Source: Rhizophlyctis rosea
Lineage: Eukaryota > Chytridiomycota > Chytridiomycetes > Rhizophlyctidales > Rhizophlyctidaceae
Assembly (NCBI GenBank): GCA_027596075.1
Contig: JADGJC010000075.1
Coordinates: 1-64,000, forward strand
DNA: 64,000 nucleotides
Direction of reading: 5' to 3'
In this document: one piece after another, positions 29,020 through 42,416 of the stretch
How the letters are laid out: every line of letters starts with the position of its first letter
How positions within the stretch are numbered: position 1 is the stretch's first letter
Program-made: the position numbers and the translations under genes
The notes under the pieces: model-generated
The model's input: the letters and a program-made list of their open reading frames with translations, nothing else
Told to the model about the DNA's origin: nothing
Database searches by the model: none

Positions 29020-32000
29020 CTATTCGTCGTCGTCGGAGTCCTGGTCGGTCGGAAGGTGTCAGCCAATGATAAAGCACCATGATACAACAGCGACTACTTA
29101 CGAATACAATGGCCCGACGAATTCGCTTTCCACCAGCTGGTGCCACCACCACATCATCATCATCATCAACAGCGCCGCCTCCCCCGATACACCGTTTCCT
29201 ACTGCCAATTGCATCATCCTCCCCATCCGACCCTTCTCCCATCTCCACGTCCGCTGCGTTGCCGTCGTTAACATCGTCCGTTCCAGCAAACAGCTCCTTC
29301 AACTCATTCCCGAAAGGATGCTGAGACACCCGAAACTCGACATCCTCCCCCTCGTCGGCGACCTCTTCAACATCCGACGACGAAACCTGCCCGCTACTAG
29401 TCTGCCCGCTACTGACACCGCTACGCGGCTTCCTGACCAGCGGCACATCATCATCCGTCAGCATAACATCATCATCATCCACCACCTGCGTTTCCACAGG
29501 ACTGTCTAAAGCCTCCGCACCCGTTTGACCCCCCGCCAAAGACTTCTTTCCCTTCTTCCCATCCTTCTTTCCCGCAAACGCATTCATCAGCGCCTCATGT
29601 TTCGCGGCAGTTGCGCGTCTCTGCTCCTCTTCCCTTTGCCAGAACAACTCATCAAACTCTCCATCGCTATCCGAAATGAACTATCGAAACGACGCAAAGT
29701 CAGAAAAATAAATCACCACCAACTGTCAAGTGTCACGCCATACCTCCTTTGATAACCTATTCATCTCCTCCACCGCTTTTCGCTTCCGGGAGCCTTTGTT
29801 CGGATTTGATGATCCACCCTTGCGTTTAGATCTTTTCAGCACCTTCTTTTTGACCTTCTCAGCAACCGGATTGCCATTGGCTCCCAAGGGTTCTTCCATG
29901 TAGATGTCAATGGTGTTGCGATGCCCGAGCAAAGTATGGGCCGTTAGCTCTGCCGGTATTGTCCAAGCATCCGAGACTATGAAGTGCGCAGATGATTGAA
30001 GCCAAGCGCTTTTACAATTTCTGAACTCGACGCGGCTTACCTTTGAGTATTTCTAGCAGTGAAAGCAGCGCTGTAAACCGATTGCTCGTCATTGCCTGAT
30101 CGCTGTCCTCCAAAGACGACATCCGTAGTTCTATGCGAAAATGTTAGGAGCCACAAACATATTATTCCTCTGTTGCTTTACCAAATGCTGGAAACGAAGG
30201 AACCTCCACTTCGTTCTCATCAGCCGCATCGGGTGCCGTGGGCGGTGTAATGCGATCGGTCGCCGCATCGGTAAGTTGCTGGGCGCATCGTCAATACGGT
30301 CACGACAATGAAATTCGGTCAGGATCCACTCACCGCCTTGAGCCACTCCAACCATTGGGTCTTCTCGGCGCTCAAGAGTGCACCCACAAGCATGCCCACT
30401 TTCTGATTCCATGTCAATCTGTAAAGACGATGAATAGGAGCACTCGCTTCACGAAATGACTACGTTTCCATACTCTATATCGAAACTTATTGACTCATCC
30501 GCACTATATTCCATTCATCAGCAACAGCTTCGGAAAATGAACCAAACATAGCGTTTGCTTACCCATCACCATTACCACCGCCACCGAAGAACTCCTGCAT
30601 GATACTTTTAGCATTCACGCCATGCTTAAATGGACAACTCACACCAACCCCATCAACGTCTCGACTCTCTATCCGTTCCATTTCAGCTTCATCCGGTGCC
30701 GCAATGCGATGTACATCCCGTCCAATTTTAGGATACAAAATCTATTCCAGCAAAGAATGGGTTGACAACAATGCGCGGAAAATCGGAAGATGAAGCAAAG
30801 GGGAAAGTACCTCCAAAAACAGCATGGGATATTCCTCCAGCTTTTTGAAGAACTTCCCGAGTATATACTTGATCAACTGATACAGCTCTTTATGCGCCAA
30901 CGTCGAGGGCAAGACATGTCGATCCCCCATGATGCAATTGAAAATCTCCAGTATCGATAGCTGAGGCAAGCAAAAAGTGTCATTCTGTGCTCACATGCGT
31001 TCGCGCAATTTGGAATGCATGCCTTGTACAAATATCCTTCCGCTTTTAACTTCACATATATTCGGTGCAGCATAACAGTGACATATCGAATGTACTGAGG
31101 GTCCAGTGTTCGATATTGTTGGAGCAGTATCATATAAGTGTGAACCACCGTTTCGTTTGCATAGCGCTAAGATGTCGTTGTCAGTCACGGTTTGGAGTGT
31201 ACACAAACACGAATGGTCAGGTACCCTCTCAATATCTTCGACCCCCAGCTGTCGCTCATCGAAACGTTGGGTGTCATCTCCCTCCTCGTTGTCGTTATCA
31301 TCATTGTTATCCGCCGCTTTCCTTTGATCCTCTTCGTTGCTGTCGTGCTGGTCGCTTGTTTCATTGCTCCGGTCTGCTTCCTGGTTTTCGTCATTTTCCA
31401 CACTCTCGTCATTTTCATTAGGCGCAGCCTGCTTTGAAGCTTCCGTATCTGCATCCGCAGGTTATATGTCCATTTTAGCCGTCGTTATGCATTCTAGTTC
31501 ACGCATCCAGGTTTGAAAAACAGCATACCTCTCTTCTTCGCCGTTTTGTTCCTCTTCTTCTGACGTACAAACAAAACACCCTTAGCATCTGAAAAGCGCT
31601 GCAACATCTTGAGCAAGATGTGAGTAGTCTCCACGATAGTTTGCAGATAGCTGAAAGAAAATGTCTAAATCACGCTGCCAGCGGGAAAAACTGCAATCGC
31701 CCAAACCTCAGAGTGAAAAACTTGTTGTTGCGAACCAATCCAACGAAAAAGTCGATGATGGACGACTCGTAGAACATGTTACTTTGGACATGCTCAGAGA
31801 TTTCCTGGAATTCCTCCATATTGGAAGAAGCCATGGCCTCAATGGTAGTAATCTGCAATTGTCGTCAACGTGTGCTACCAAGAAATTCCCAAACCCGCAA
31901 TGACGAACCAATTCTTTCAGGCACTCCACAGCTATCGGCAATTCATCAAAGCGCTGCAGTTCTCATTGTGAGGATATGCTGAACTGAAAGGGGACTTTAG

Positions 32001-33872
32001 CGTCACTTGCCTTTTCATCCTGGCTCATTCTGATCCGCTTCAACGCAAACATTACGCCTTGTAAGTTTGCGACGCTACTGACTTTGTCGTAATCGACCGC
32101 TGCTGAACCATCATGGGCAGAATCCTGATTCGTTCAGTTCGATTATTCATTCCAACAGGCAACGCTTACGACCAACCTTTGTGCTAAGATGCCTCTGGAA
32201 TCTCAAGAAGAAGCCGCACAGCCAAAAGTATCGAATGTAGTCAGGCAATCGAACTTTCTCGCGCTCAAAGCTCAGATCCTTTGTGACAGAGCGCATAAGT
32301 GCTGAATTGCGCAATATGAGCCTTTGATGAGAAGTCGCAGCCCTCCTTCATTGCGCAAGCTCACTGTTGAAGCCATTCTCTAGGAACTCCGTCGCTATCT
32401 GCGAGAGTGTGGTTCGAGCTTCAGAGGAGAGGATTTGACGTGTTTTCGGCCGCTCCTAATGTCGATTCAGTGTTTCTGTCGTGACATAACACGATCAATC
32501 TTCGCTCATACCAGCTTCACTCTTTTGCCGCCCTGAAGTGTGGCTTGTTTGTCCTTATCGAGTGCTTCATGAACTGACCGTACGCCCTTTGTCACTTCGT
32601 GGACATTGAATTGCTTCCCGCTCTAGGGTCGAGTGAGGAACAAAGTGGGTAACAATGGCGATGGGTGTAAGCTTACGCTCATCTTGAAGGTAAGAGTTCC
32701 GCCGAATCGAGGATGTCTCGATTTCGGTACCGACGGTAAATTCTGCTGCCGATCTCTCTGCTCCTGAAGCACCAGCTCAAACAATTCTTTGCTCTCATGC
32801 TTCAGAAATTAGAATGAAATCAGCCTAATTTCCTTGAATGGCAAATTAGCTATTGATATCACCTTCAGGGGGTCCGCAAGGTGCTTTGCATCTCGCTCCA
32901 TGAACAAATGATAGTATATTTCCATCAATGTCAGATTGTGATCGACGTTTTCCGCGTCCTCTGAAGCGGCGGCCATCCCACCGATAACCGGCAAAATCTC
33001 ACTCTTTTGTAGCTGCATCACCAGCAATTCCTACCGACAACAAGACTTCATGAGACACTGAATGTTTCGTGATTCCCGCGTGCACCAAACCTGATGTGTG
33101 GATCGGGCATAACCAGAAGCAGACGCTTGAATACTGGACTGAACATCTTGTATCGCCAACAAGTTCCGAACTAATGTCAAAATCAGTCGTATTTTCCCGC
33201 GGTCATTTGGCGATCGGTCACTGTTCAACTCATGAGTTACATCCGATTTGGAGCATTGCCCTTCAATGTGACGCACCGAAAGTTAACTGTTAGTGGAACC
33301 ATCAACTGCCGTGCAACAGCTGGCAGAATATCCCTTTGTACGAATGCGGCTTTATACTGTCTAAGAAGCTCGAGCTGAAGAGGTACGTCATCGGAGTTCA
33401 TGTCCACCGGCCAGGTCAGGGGTACGAAGAGCTCGACTATGTGCATGGGGTGGTGAGTTCCAAGCTCGCTCTGAAGAATGACAAAGGTGAGCGTACCAAC
33501 AGCCATAGCAAGCTTATCGTTCCCGGATGCATCAGCGATTCTCAAAATGGGAATGAGATCCTTCTGCAGGATTTGCCACTTTCCCAGCAGGCGCGGTACG
33601 AAGCGTTTCGTGGATATCTCGTCATCTTGCCGCAACATCCGTTTCAAATCTCGGAGACAGTCTGAGGAGCACTTCTATTAGCGTGCTCGGAGATAGGTGC
33701 AAACACTAGCAGAGTTCCTACCGAGCACCTCGTCCCCCACAATGTACGGCCTCTCCCCGCCGGTGTAGTCTACCCCGAGAGTATCCTCGTACCCGCCCAA
33801 GGCGGAACATATTGATAGCAACCGCTGCTCTTTCTCTTCGGGATCCTGATCCAACATCGTCTGGTTGAGCAT
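29020..33872 (-). CDS. TOF1: Timeless/Tof1/Swi1 replication fork protection factor
   Basis: Minus-strand multi-exon gene. The likely start is ATG 33872 (MLNQTMLDQDPEEKEQRLL), followed by the family hallmark ICSALGGYEDTLGVDY. The armadillo-like N-terminal domain shows CLRDLKRMLRQDDE, KRFVPRLLGKWQILQKDLIPIL, FVPLTWPVD, QLELLRQYKAAFVQ and LILTLVRNLLAI. A middle part runs through LTLMEIYYHLFMERDAKHL. A very acidic and basic-patched tail (about 29645-29100) ends in the spliced IVFDSDDDE with a stop at 29022-29020, as in Timeless proteins. With Tipin/Csm3/Swi3 the family stabilises stalled forks and mediates checkpoint signalling. No Tipin gene is in the window. Central exon boundaries (30000-32800) are only partly resolved. 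Confidence 0.88.
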
Positions 33873-34596
33873 GTTGATCTTACTCTTGGTAAGAGACGAT
33901 GGAGGGTTGCGTGAGATAAGATGAATAGGGTGCGAGTTTGCCACGAGAGTCGTAGCGTCAAGACTCGAATTGGTATAAGTAGGTGGGTCCGAGTTTAACG
34001 GACCTTCCCCTCCAGCTTTATACGATTTGGGCTATTATTAGCCGCGCCATTTCTGGTCATCCATTTTCGGTCAAAAGTTAACGATGAACGATCGTTTGTG
34101 CCACACTCGGAGGCTTGGATACCCAGCTTGGGTGGGTCGGAGCTTCGACTGGTGCTCCGGGCTCCCGACTCCCATCAGAGAAACCCCTGCAAAGTAACAC
34201 TAAGCAACCAACCAAACTCCCCCAAAATCGACCATATTCCTCAACGGTTCACATGGCCCAAATGTGGGGTTTGCGGTCGTCGTAATGTCCCTCAGAATTG
34301 GGTGGCCTAATGGACGAAAGTTGAAACACTGTTGGTAAGTAGCAGGTCAAATATGTTGGAAATACCACCAAAGCCTCAGTGAGTTCGGTGGTTGGGGGTG
34401 CTCAATACCGATGGTGAGTTAGTTATCGTGTGAACGCGTGCTCATTTGTCAGAATGGTTGGTTGTGCTTGGTTGTGCTTCCCCTGGTGGGCATTTGGAGG
34501 TATATATAGCCGCCCACTGCACCAACATCTACAGTAGATTTTGTAGATAACTCCACCTCTCTCCGGCGTTCTGATTACTGATAAACACGAGCAACT
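33873..34596. promoter_or_regulatory. Divergent promoter region with TATA box for the DJ-1/PfpI gene
   Basis: About 720 bases between Timeless (leftward) and the DJ-1/PfpI gene (rightward). TATATATAG at 34501-34509 lies about 90 bases before the ATG at 34597, so a start of transcription near 34530-34540 is expected. No other gene is seen. A strict TATA box is rare in this window and suggests regulated expression. Confidence 0.55.
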
Positions 34597-35540
34597 ATGG
34601 GAGTTCTGCAAATCGTCACCTTGGCTCTCGCCGCAACAGCTTCCTTCGCCAAACCAACCAAACCCCATCAACCCGCTTGGACACCCAAGGTCCCTGGTGG
34701 CCCCATTCAATTGGGGTATCTGGTTCATAATGGTTATGCTCTTCTCGATGTTATGGGCCCATCGCAAGTTCTCGGCTTCCCGGCAGTGAAAGACCTATTC
34801 AACATCACCTACATTGGAGTCGACCATGATGTCGGACGGAAAGCATACACATCACAAACTGTCGTCCAAACCGTTGACGCCGGTCTCCTTGATGCACCTA
34901 CAAATCTGGACCTGATCGTCATTCCCGGGGGCGGCGTCCGCCCTGCCAGCAATGCTACCATTGTCCAATGGCTTAAAAACCGCGTCCCTACCACCCCCTA
35001 CTTCTTCTCCATCTGTACCGGGGCATCCCTCTTGGCTGCGGCCGGTGTTCTCGATGGCAAGAAGGTACGATGTGAACGAATCTGCTGTGCGTGTAAAAGT
35101 CTTGACCAAAATCCCTTGTTTAGGCAACCACAAACAAAGTCGCTTATTCCACTGTTTCTGCATTCGGACCAAAGACAAAATGGGTCAGGAAAGCTCGTTG
35201 GGTTATCGATGGGAATGTTGTGACAAGTTCAGGAGTTGCTGCTGGTATTGATGCAACTTTTCAAGTCTTTGACCTGGTCGGTGCCAAGAAGCGTGGCGAC
35301 ACGTTGGGTAACTTCTTGGAAATCATCCGTGCTGAAGATGAGGACGATGACCCCTTCACGAAGTTCATTGATGATGCAACGGTGAGTGGGCTATTGAAGA
35401 CAGTAGTCATCAAAGTTTTTGCTTGTGAGCATACTGATGGCAATGACTGATTTCTCATTCCATAGCTCCTGCCTATCATCCGTGGTTCAAACACAACCGC
35501 GACCACCCCTCCCAGTGCACCAACTCCTACCCACACGTAA
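34597..35540 (+). CDS. Secreted DJ-1/PfpI-family protein (isonitrile hydratase-like)
   Basis: Three exons: 34597-35064, one from about 35125 to 35382, and about 35466-35540. Residues 1-18 (MGVLQIVTLALAATASFA) form a signal peptide. The mature part is a GATase1-like DJ-1/PfpI domain: QLGYLVHNGYALLDVMGP, DLIVIPGGGVRP, and the nucleophile elbow FSICTGASLLAAAGVLDGKK with Cys140. It is followed by the spliced KVAYSTVSAF, then WVIDGNVVTSSGVAAGIDA. This Cys and the SSGVAAGID strand match the isonitrile hydratase / transcriptional-regulator type rather than human DJ-1 itself. The C-terminus ends in a Thr/Pro-rich tail. A secreted enzyme acting on a small molecule is inferred; the substrate is unknown. 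Confidence 0.85.
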
Positions 35541-36004
35541 GAACTCAGAATGATGAATCTGCACCCGCATGACCATCATATTAGAATGTAGTGTACACAA
35601 TGTACCCCTGTCAGCAGGCCTGGCGGGGGCTTGCTTTGTAAAAGAATCGTTACTTCCATCTGCGTGTTGCATCTGTTAAGTCGTGCAACAAGCTGCACTT
35701 CAATAGTACTTGCCGCCTTTGTATGAGGTTACTTGAACAAATGAAGAAGTCTGGAACCACCCCTCAGCGTATCTGTGTCCTGTTATTGGCGTGCATTCTT
35801 GACTTTCCCACTAGCCCGCGCCTTTATGTGCGCGATTGTACGCCATGACCTGGGCCAATTTTGTCATTTGCTTACCTCAGCTGGGACCGCCACTCCCTGC
35901 ACACAAAATTTTACTGGCCCGAAAGACTGGACCTGTCACAAAGTCGGAAAGAAGACATTCACTTTCCCACTCTCCAGATCACTTCCATTAGCTTACTTTT
36001 TACA
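35541..36004. other. Intergenic region before LYS12
   Basis: About 460 bases that hold the 3' end of the DJ-1/PfpI gene and the LYS12 promoter. No gene was recognised. Confidence 0.4.
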
Positions 36005-37445
<1,441 letters not shown>

Positions 37446-37992
37446 GTATCATTTTTGTATTTATTATTTAGATTCACTGTATTTTGTAGAATGTACACAT
37501 GTTTGAAGCTTGATCAGAAGATGGAAGGTGCGGACGGATGTGGAATGGGCGTCTGCTGTCGGGTGCATTCTGGAAGAAAAGATAAGAAGCAACACGGACA
37601 TTTGAGGTCGTATGTGGAGAATCGAGGAAGTTGATGATTGAAGCATAAGTCAACTCATGCGCACAATGGAAGTTGAATGGAATATCGAGCTGGCCTTGAG
37701 GCGAAGTATGAGCATGTTCTACAAGCCTGAGGATATTTTCTATTCAAAACTATCACACAAATGAGTTGAAACTACATAGCCCCCCTCTCCATCCAAAAAC
37801 CATCATCCGCGAAAATCTTCAGTCAAGGGGGAAACCCATCTATCTCTTTTGCAAAATGACGTCTTTCAAAAAATAATGTACAAACTACACTATTCTACAT
37901 ATCATCAAAAAAAACTACCAAAACAGGAAAACTACTCGACGAGCGAAGCGTCCGCTACTCTATGATATTTCTACGAAGTCATCGGAAAACAT
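37446..37992. other. Convergent 3' ends of LYS12 and the secreted-protein gene
   Basis: About 550 bases between two converging genes, AT-rich with A-runs. It should hold both polyadenylation regions. No gene is seen. Confidence 0.4.
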
Positions 37993-39038
37993 CTAGAGCA
38001 AAGCAGCAGCCGCAAACGCCGCAGCTACACCAACAACACCCATCTGAGCAGACGTAGCACCCGCCCCGTTTCCAGCCGGCTTAGTAGCAGTAGCACCGGC
38101 ACCACCAGCAGTGGAAGAAGAACCAGCAGTAGGACCAGTAGGAGTACCGCTGGAGCTGCATTGAGCGCCACGGAGCCAGACGTTGGAGATGACGAGGGAG
38201 TCGGTGGGCTTGGCGGCGACAAGGTTAACCCAGGTCATGTCCTTGTCCCAGGCCCAGTTGACGTTGTTGCCGGCCCAGTCCTTGGCAAAGTCGCTGAAGG
38301 GGAGTTTGATAGTGGCTTTTTGGCCGGGGGTGGTGTAGTACTTGGTGAAGGGTTGGTAAATGGAGTCTGGGATGGACATGCATATGGTTTAGACAATATA
38401 ATGATGATACCCTAAACCAATTCCATGCACATACCGAAGATACGAGTAGAGCAGTTTCCAACCTGCCTCATGGTGAAAGTGATGTTGAAGTTGAATCCAG
38501 CGGGGGCGACAGCGTCAAACTCGAATGAGCTGAAGGGAGACAAGTCCGCGCAGGCCTTGTCGAAGGCGCCAGCCGCCTGTTGGTTGGACTATTCGCGGGC
38601 AATAAGAAACGGTTAGGGTCACCCTGCCGTTATTCCTTCCAACGAAATTCGCAAGATACTCACGAACTGAGTGTAGAACCAGTTGAACGTAGGCTCACTT
38701 CCCGGCGCAACCTTAGGATCAGCAGGGTAAACAGTCGCACCCCTCCCAGGAACAAGCGTCAACGTCTTCGCCGCATTGTTGATAGTACGGTTCACACCGT
38801 AAACACCCCAGTCACCGTTGAGAGCGTTGAGGTACTTCACTTCACCACCGGGAGCAGTCCATTGTCGCGGGGTAGCGAAGTCATCAACCAAGAGATCCGC
38901 ACCGCAGGGTTTGGTGAAGTTGGAGGGGTAGGTGGGGCCGTTGAAGGCGGGGGTGTTCAGGGTGCCCGTGGTGGTGTTTTGGGCGGAGACGAGGGTGGTG
39001 GAGGCCAAAGCGAGGACGGCGACGGCGAGGGAGCTCAT
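37993..39038 (-). CDS. Secreted, probably GPI-anchored cell-wall protein
   Basis: Three exons on the minus strand, start ATG 39038, stop 37995-37993. Residues 1-19 (MSSLAVAVLALASTTLVSA) are a signal peptide. The mature part begins with NTTTG and N-glycosylation sites (NFT, NRT, NIT, NCS), then a beta-rich region with DLLVDDFATPRQW, GEVKYLNALNGDWGVYG, SFEFDAVAPAGFNF and SLVISNVWLRGAQC. This pattern looks like a carbohydrate-binding/galactose-binding-like sandwich. A Ser/Thr/Gly/Ala-rich stalk ends in a hydrophobic tail (VVGVAAAFAAAALL), as in GPI-anchor signals. An extracellular wall or adhesion role is inferred. I cannot assign a glycoside family. Confidence 0.75.
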
Positions 39039-39542
39039 TTTTGACTTTTGCTACGGAGATGGATGTGTGAATGGGGTAATGGAGGTCTTGGACAGGGCAA
39101 AATAGAAGGGCCTTCTTTCTTTTGGATGCTTTTATGGTGTGTTCGGCATTGGGCGCAACGGCGCGGTGTGGACACTGTGAATTGGCCCGTGTTACAATTG
39201 TGGTACAGTTGAGCCCAGCCACCGGCCCCGGTGCCACTTGCCCTCTTCGGTGCATTACAATTTACAAAAGCCACGGGTCTACTGATTGAATGGCCTTACG
39301 CTTCAAATTCCAAGGAGAATGATATAATGATCATCTATGATGTGGCCTCCTACTCCAATCACATGCAGCACCGTCACAGAATCTCAAGATTAAACTCCTC
39401 TATGTATTCGGTTTATCTAACACAATGATGTAAACAAAAATGAGATGCTGGCTGTTGGCCATAGACGGCTCGGGACACTCATGAAGGTGTATGTAGGTTG
39501 TGCGGAGCGTGAAGTGCAGACGGAGGTGAAGGGTGCTTCGGC
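39039..39542. other. Intergenic region
   Basis: About 500 bases between the promoter of the GPI-type protein gene and the 3' end of the HSPA12-like gene, both on the minus strand. No gene was recognised. Confidence 0.4.
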
Positions 39543-41804
39543 TTAGGCTGAAAATTCAATCTGACAGTGGTACTCGCGTCCGGTGTTCATGTCGATCGCG
39601 ACCACCTTGATTTCTTCTTTACCAAAAAACATACGACATAGAATCTCCCGATCGGGGTGTCCCACTGTGCTGCTGACATCCACAACTGTGATTACAAGGA
39701 AAAGGAAGATTTTAATGATGGTTGCCAACGGTCGAACACAACTGCAAATGCCAAAACACTAACCGATCGTTCCCATCATCTTAAACCCTTGCTCAGTGAC
39801 AAACTCCGCCACCTTTCGTGGAACGCAAAAGATATTTATAGCAAGTCGTTCCGATTGTGGTGATGGAACCCGGAATCCGCGGCGCTCTACGAAATCGTCC
39901 GGTCCAACGGGTGTCCCCATAAGAATGAACGGAATGAAACCCTTCGGCAAGCGCTCCTTCTTCGTCGAAAATAGCTTCTTAGTCTTCTTCACGACGACAG
40001 CCTCAATACCGTAGCTCAGACGCGTGACACGACCTGCATCTGCAGACACGGAGTCAGAACCCGCGCTCATGTCGCATTTTAAGGGATGACAGACTGTGAC
40101 TTACTCCCGGAAGGACGCAACCCGCACAAGACTGCACCATTTACGACCGCTGCCGATGGGTCGGCAACCGCAGAAATATTCCGTACTCTTGTTGAGAAAG
40201 TTTCGCGGATACGGCGCTTCAAGTAAGGACTCTGTATAGACGATTAGTATTCTGGGTCCAGCAACCAAATTCTGCAGCAAAGACTTACAGAGCAGAAACC
40301 TCCGACCAAAATCAACCGATCAACGGGCTTTCCATTAGCAATACAAGCTTGTAGTTGTGCATCTATGAGTTCGAGAGTTCGATTTACTGCCTGGTCAAAC
40401 ATCAATCGCATATCCGCGGGAGGAATGTCAATGGAGGAAATGTCTTGGGAGTGTTCGGATGGGTCCAGGAGACGGAAAACAGCAAGATGTATTTTGAGAG
40501 GGTCCACAGCATTGGTGCCATCGAATTCGTGCTGGAAAATGGACCAGTATAAGCTGATTTCCACGGAAGAAGACTGCAATTACCAAAATTCACCTTTGCT
40601 GCAATCCAGTCATTGTGGAAGTACGTGTACAGATTTTTTCCAGCGTTGGTGATGTTTGCCATGGTTCTCGGACCCAGTCTTTCCTTCAAGTATGCATAGA
40701 ATTCCTCATCCACTGTCGTTGCTGTTTAGTACACTTGACCCCTTCCGTAAGCCATAGTTGCACAATTCTTACCAATTGACGACCCGCAAGTGTCACCAGA
40801 ACCAATGGAACATTCCCGCATTTTCTTCCCATCCAAAAGCTCGTGGACCGTCAAGTCGACCGTACCACCTCCAGCATCGACAATCATGAATCGTTCTCCG
40901 ATTTGCAAATCAATTTGGTCAGCACCATCGAGTGCAAAGAATGCGGCAGCTTCAGGTTCGGGGATAAGAGTGAGGCGGTCTGAGTCGAGGGTTGGGATAA
41001 GGCCCGCACGGAGAGCAGCCTGCCGCATTTTGTGCTGGAAAACGGTGGGTTAATAACAGGTCGCTTACTTCACCGAAAACTGATGAACACCTTTGCCAAA
41101 TCCGTCCACATGGCAGGAATCGTCAAGCAATATTTCAGCTCTTCAGGCATCAAATTTTGTCCATAGATCTGCCTCAATTCCGGCATCATGAAGCTGTGTA
41201 ACGCGTACAGGTAATCTCCGATAACAGTGACTTCGTCCATTCCAGGTGGCAGCGGAGGTCGGCTCTCGCACTTCTCATCCAGGTGAAGCTTGAAACGCGT
41301 GCAAAGCGTGTATTGTCCAACACGACCGAAGTGGATTTCGGCTGCTGCTGTGCCTTCTCCTCCACCATCGATGCGCGCAAATTCCTTTGTTGCGGGGAAA
41401 CCCCATGCTTTCAGGTTGGTTCCTTCATAGAGCGAAACTGTTGATGTTTTTGCCCAGGGCACGCCTACATGATTGAAAACAGGTCAAGTGGACTGCCGAA
41501 AGGCATCGGACCTTATGGAATTTAGCTTACCGCCAGGTGATGCAGGCCATTTGAAGAAACTGTATACTTTCTTGTCCGTCACACCGGAACAGTGGGCGTG
41601 AGCATACCCGCTGTGAAGTGGGTTAGCACGGCGGAAACGCGCTGGTAAACGACAGGCGAGACTTACGAAAACGTTGTACCAAAGTCAATACCAACAACTG
41701 AACGGAAAGAGGTGAAAACTTTGCTCGTCATCATCCTGAATTCAGCACAAGCCAAACTCACCAACACGGGGCGGAGGACCTTGTGGAGGTGCAGCCGCCA
41801 TCAT
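39543..41804 (-). CDS. HSPA12-like Hsp70 family protein
   Basis: Minus strand, several exons. The start ATG at 41804 gives a 14-residue Pro/Ala lead, spliced at 41762 by a strong acceptor into VVVGIDFGTTFSGYAHAHC, the phosphate-1 loop. Then follow KSTVSLYEGTNLKAWG-like text, LMPEELKYCLTIPAMW, RLTLIPEPEAAAFFAL, FMIVDAGGGTVDLTVHEL (phosphate-2), the adenosine-motif LILVGGFCSSPYLKRRIRE, and a beta-rich C-terminal part (FIPFILMGTPVGPDDFVERR). The stop is at 39543. The wide spacing and the EPEAAA, DAGGGTVDL and VGGFC motifs place it in the HSPA12A/B clade, not canonical Hsp70. Such proteins are ATPase-domain proteins of unclear chaperone activity and are often expanded in fungi. No substrate-binding lid or EEVD end is present. 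Confidence 0.88.
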
Positions 41805-42416
41805 TTTCAATATGGGTTATTTGTAAACAAAAGGCGCTGCAAGATGCAAAGGATATCAGATTGAAAGGGGTGCAGAGTACGGACGTCCAAACGCGCATAC
41901 CACAAACTTATGGTTAGTGATAGAAGGACACTCTGGTAGAAATGCTTTTCTAACTATGGGTGTTTCCTGCGACTTGTCCTCAAAGAAGAAGAAGACTTTT
42001 GTTGAATCAAAAGACTAAAAGTAAATATCAGTCTGTGCCTGCGCTGAATGCAATGTGCCGTGTCCGGCCTGTCCCACCATTGAGGCACTGGTGCTACCCA
42101 AAAGGCACCCCATAATAGGAGGTGTCACACAAAGTGATACGGCTCAGCATACGGCTGGCCGCAAGGGTCTCTGAGGTATGCAATTATGAATGGTGGCACT
42201 GGCAAATGCCAACAGCGCCTCCAGTGACACACGCGGGTCTGGAGCAAAATGGCTGGGTGAATGGTGGCGGTGCACCCACGTGACAATACCTGAATTAATC
42301 AATCGCCAGCCCCATCATCCCCTTGTTCATCATCCTTCCCGCCAACATCTTCCTCCATCTTTCCCACGATTTCCTTGCCCATAACTTACAGCCTCCCCGT
42401 CGTCAAGGTTCAAGCA
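41805..42416. other. Divergent intergenic region
   Basis: About 610 bases between the HSPA12-like gene (leftward) and the coiled-coil gene (rightward). It should hold both promoters. No gene or repeat was recognised. Confidence 0.4.

Noticed and set aside
28979..29509. Plus-strand open frame of 176 codons
   Set aside because: Antisense to the acidic tail of Timeless; the Asp/Glu codons give His/Ile/Ser runs on the other strand.
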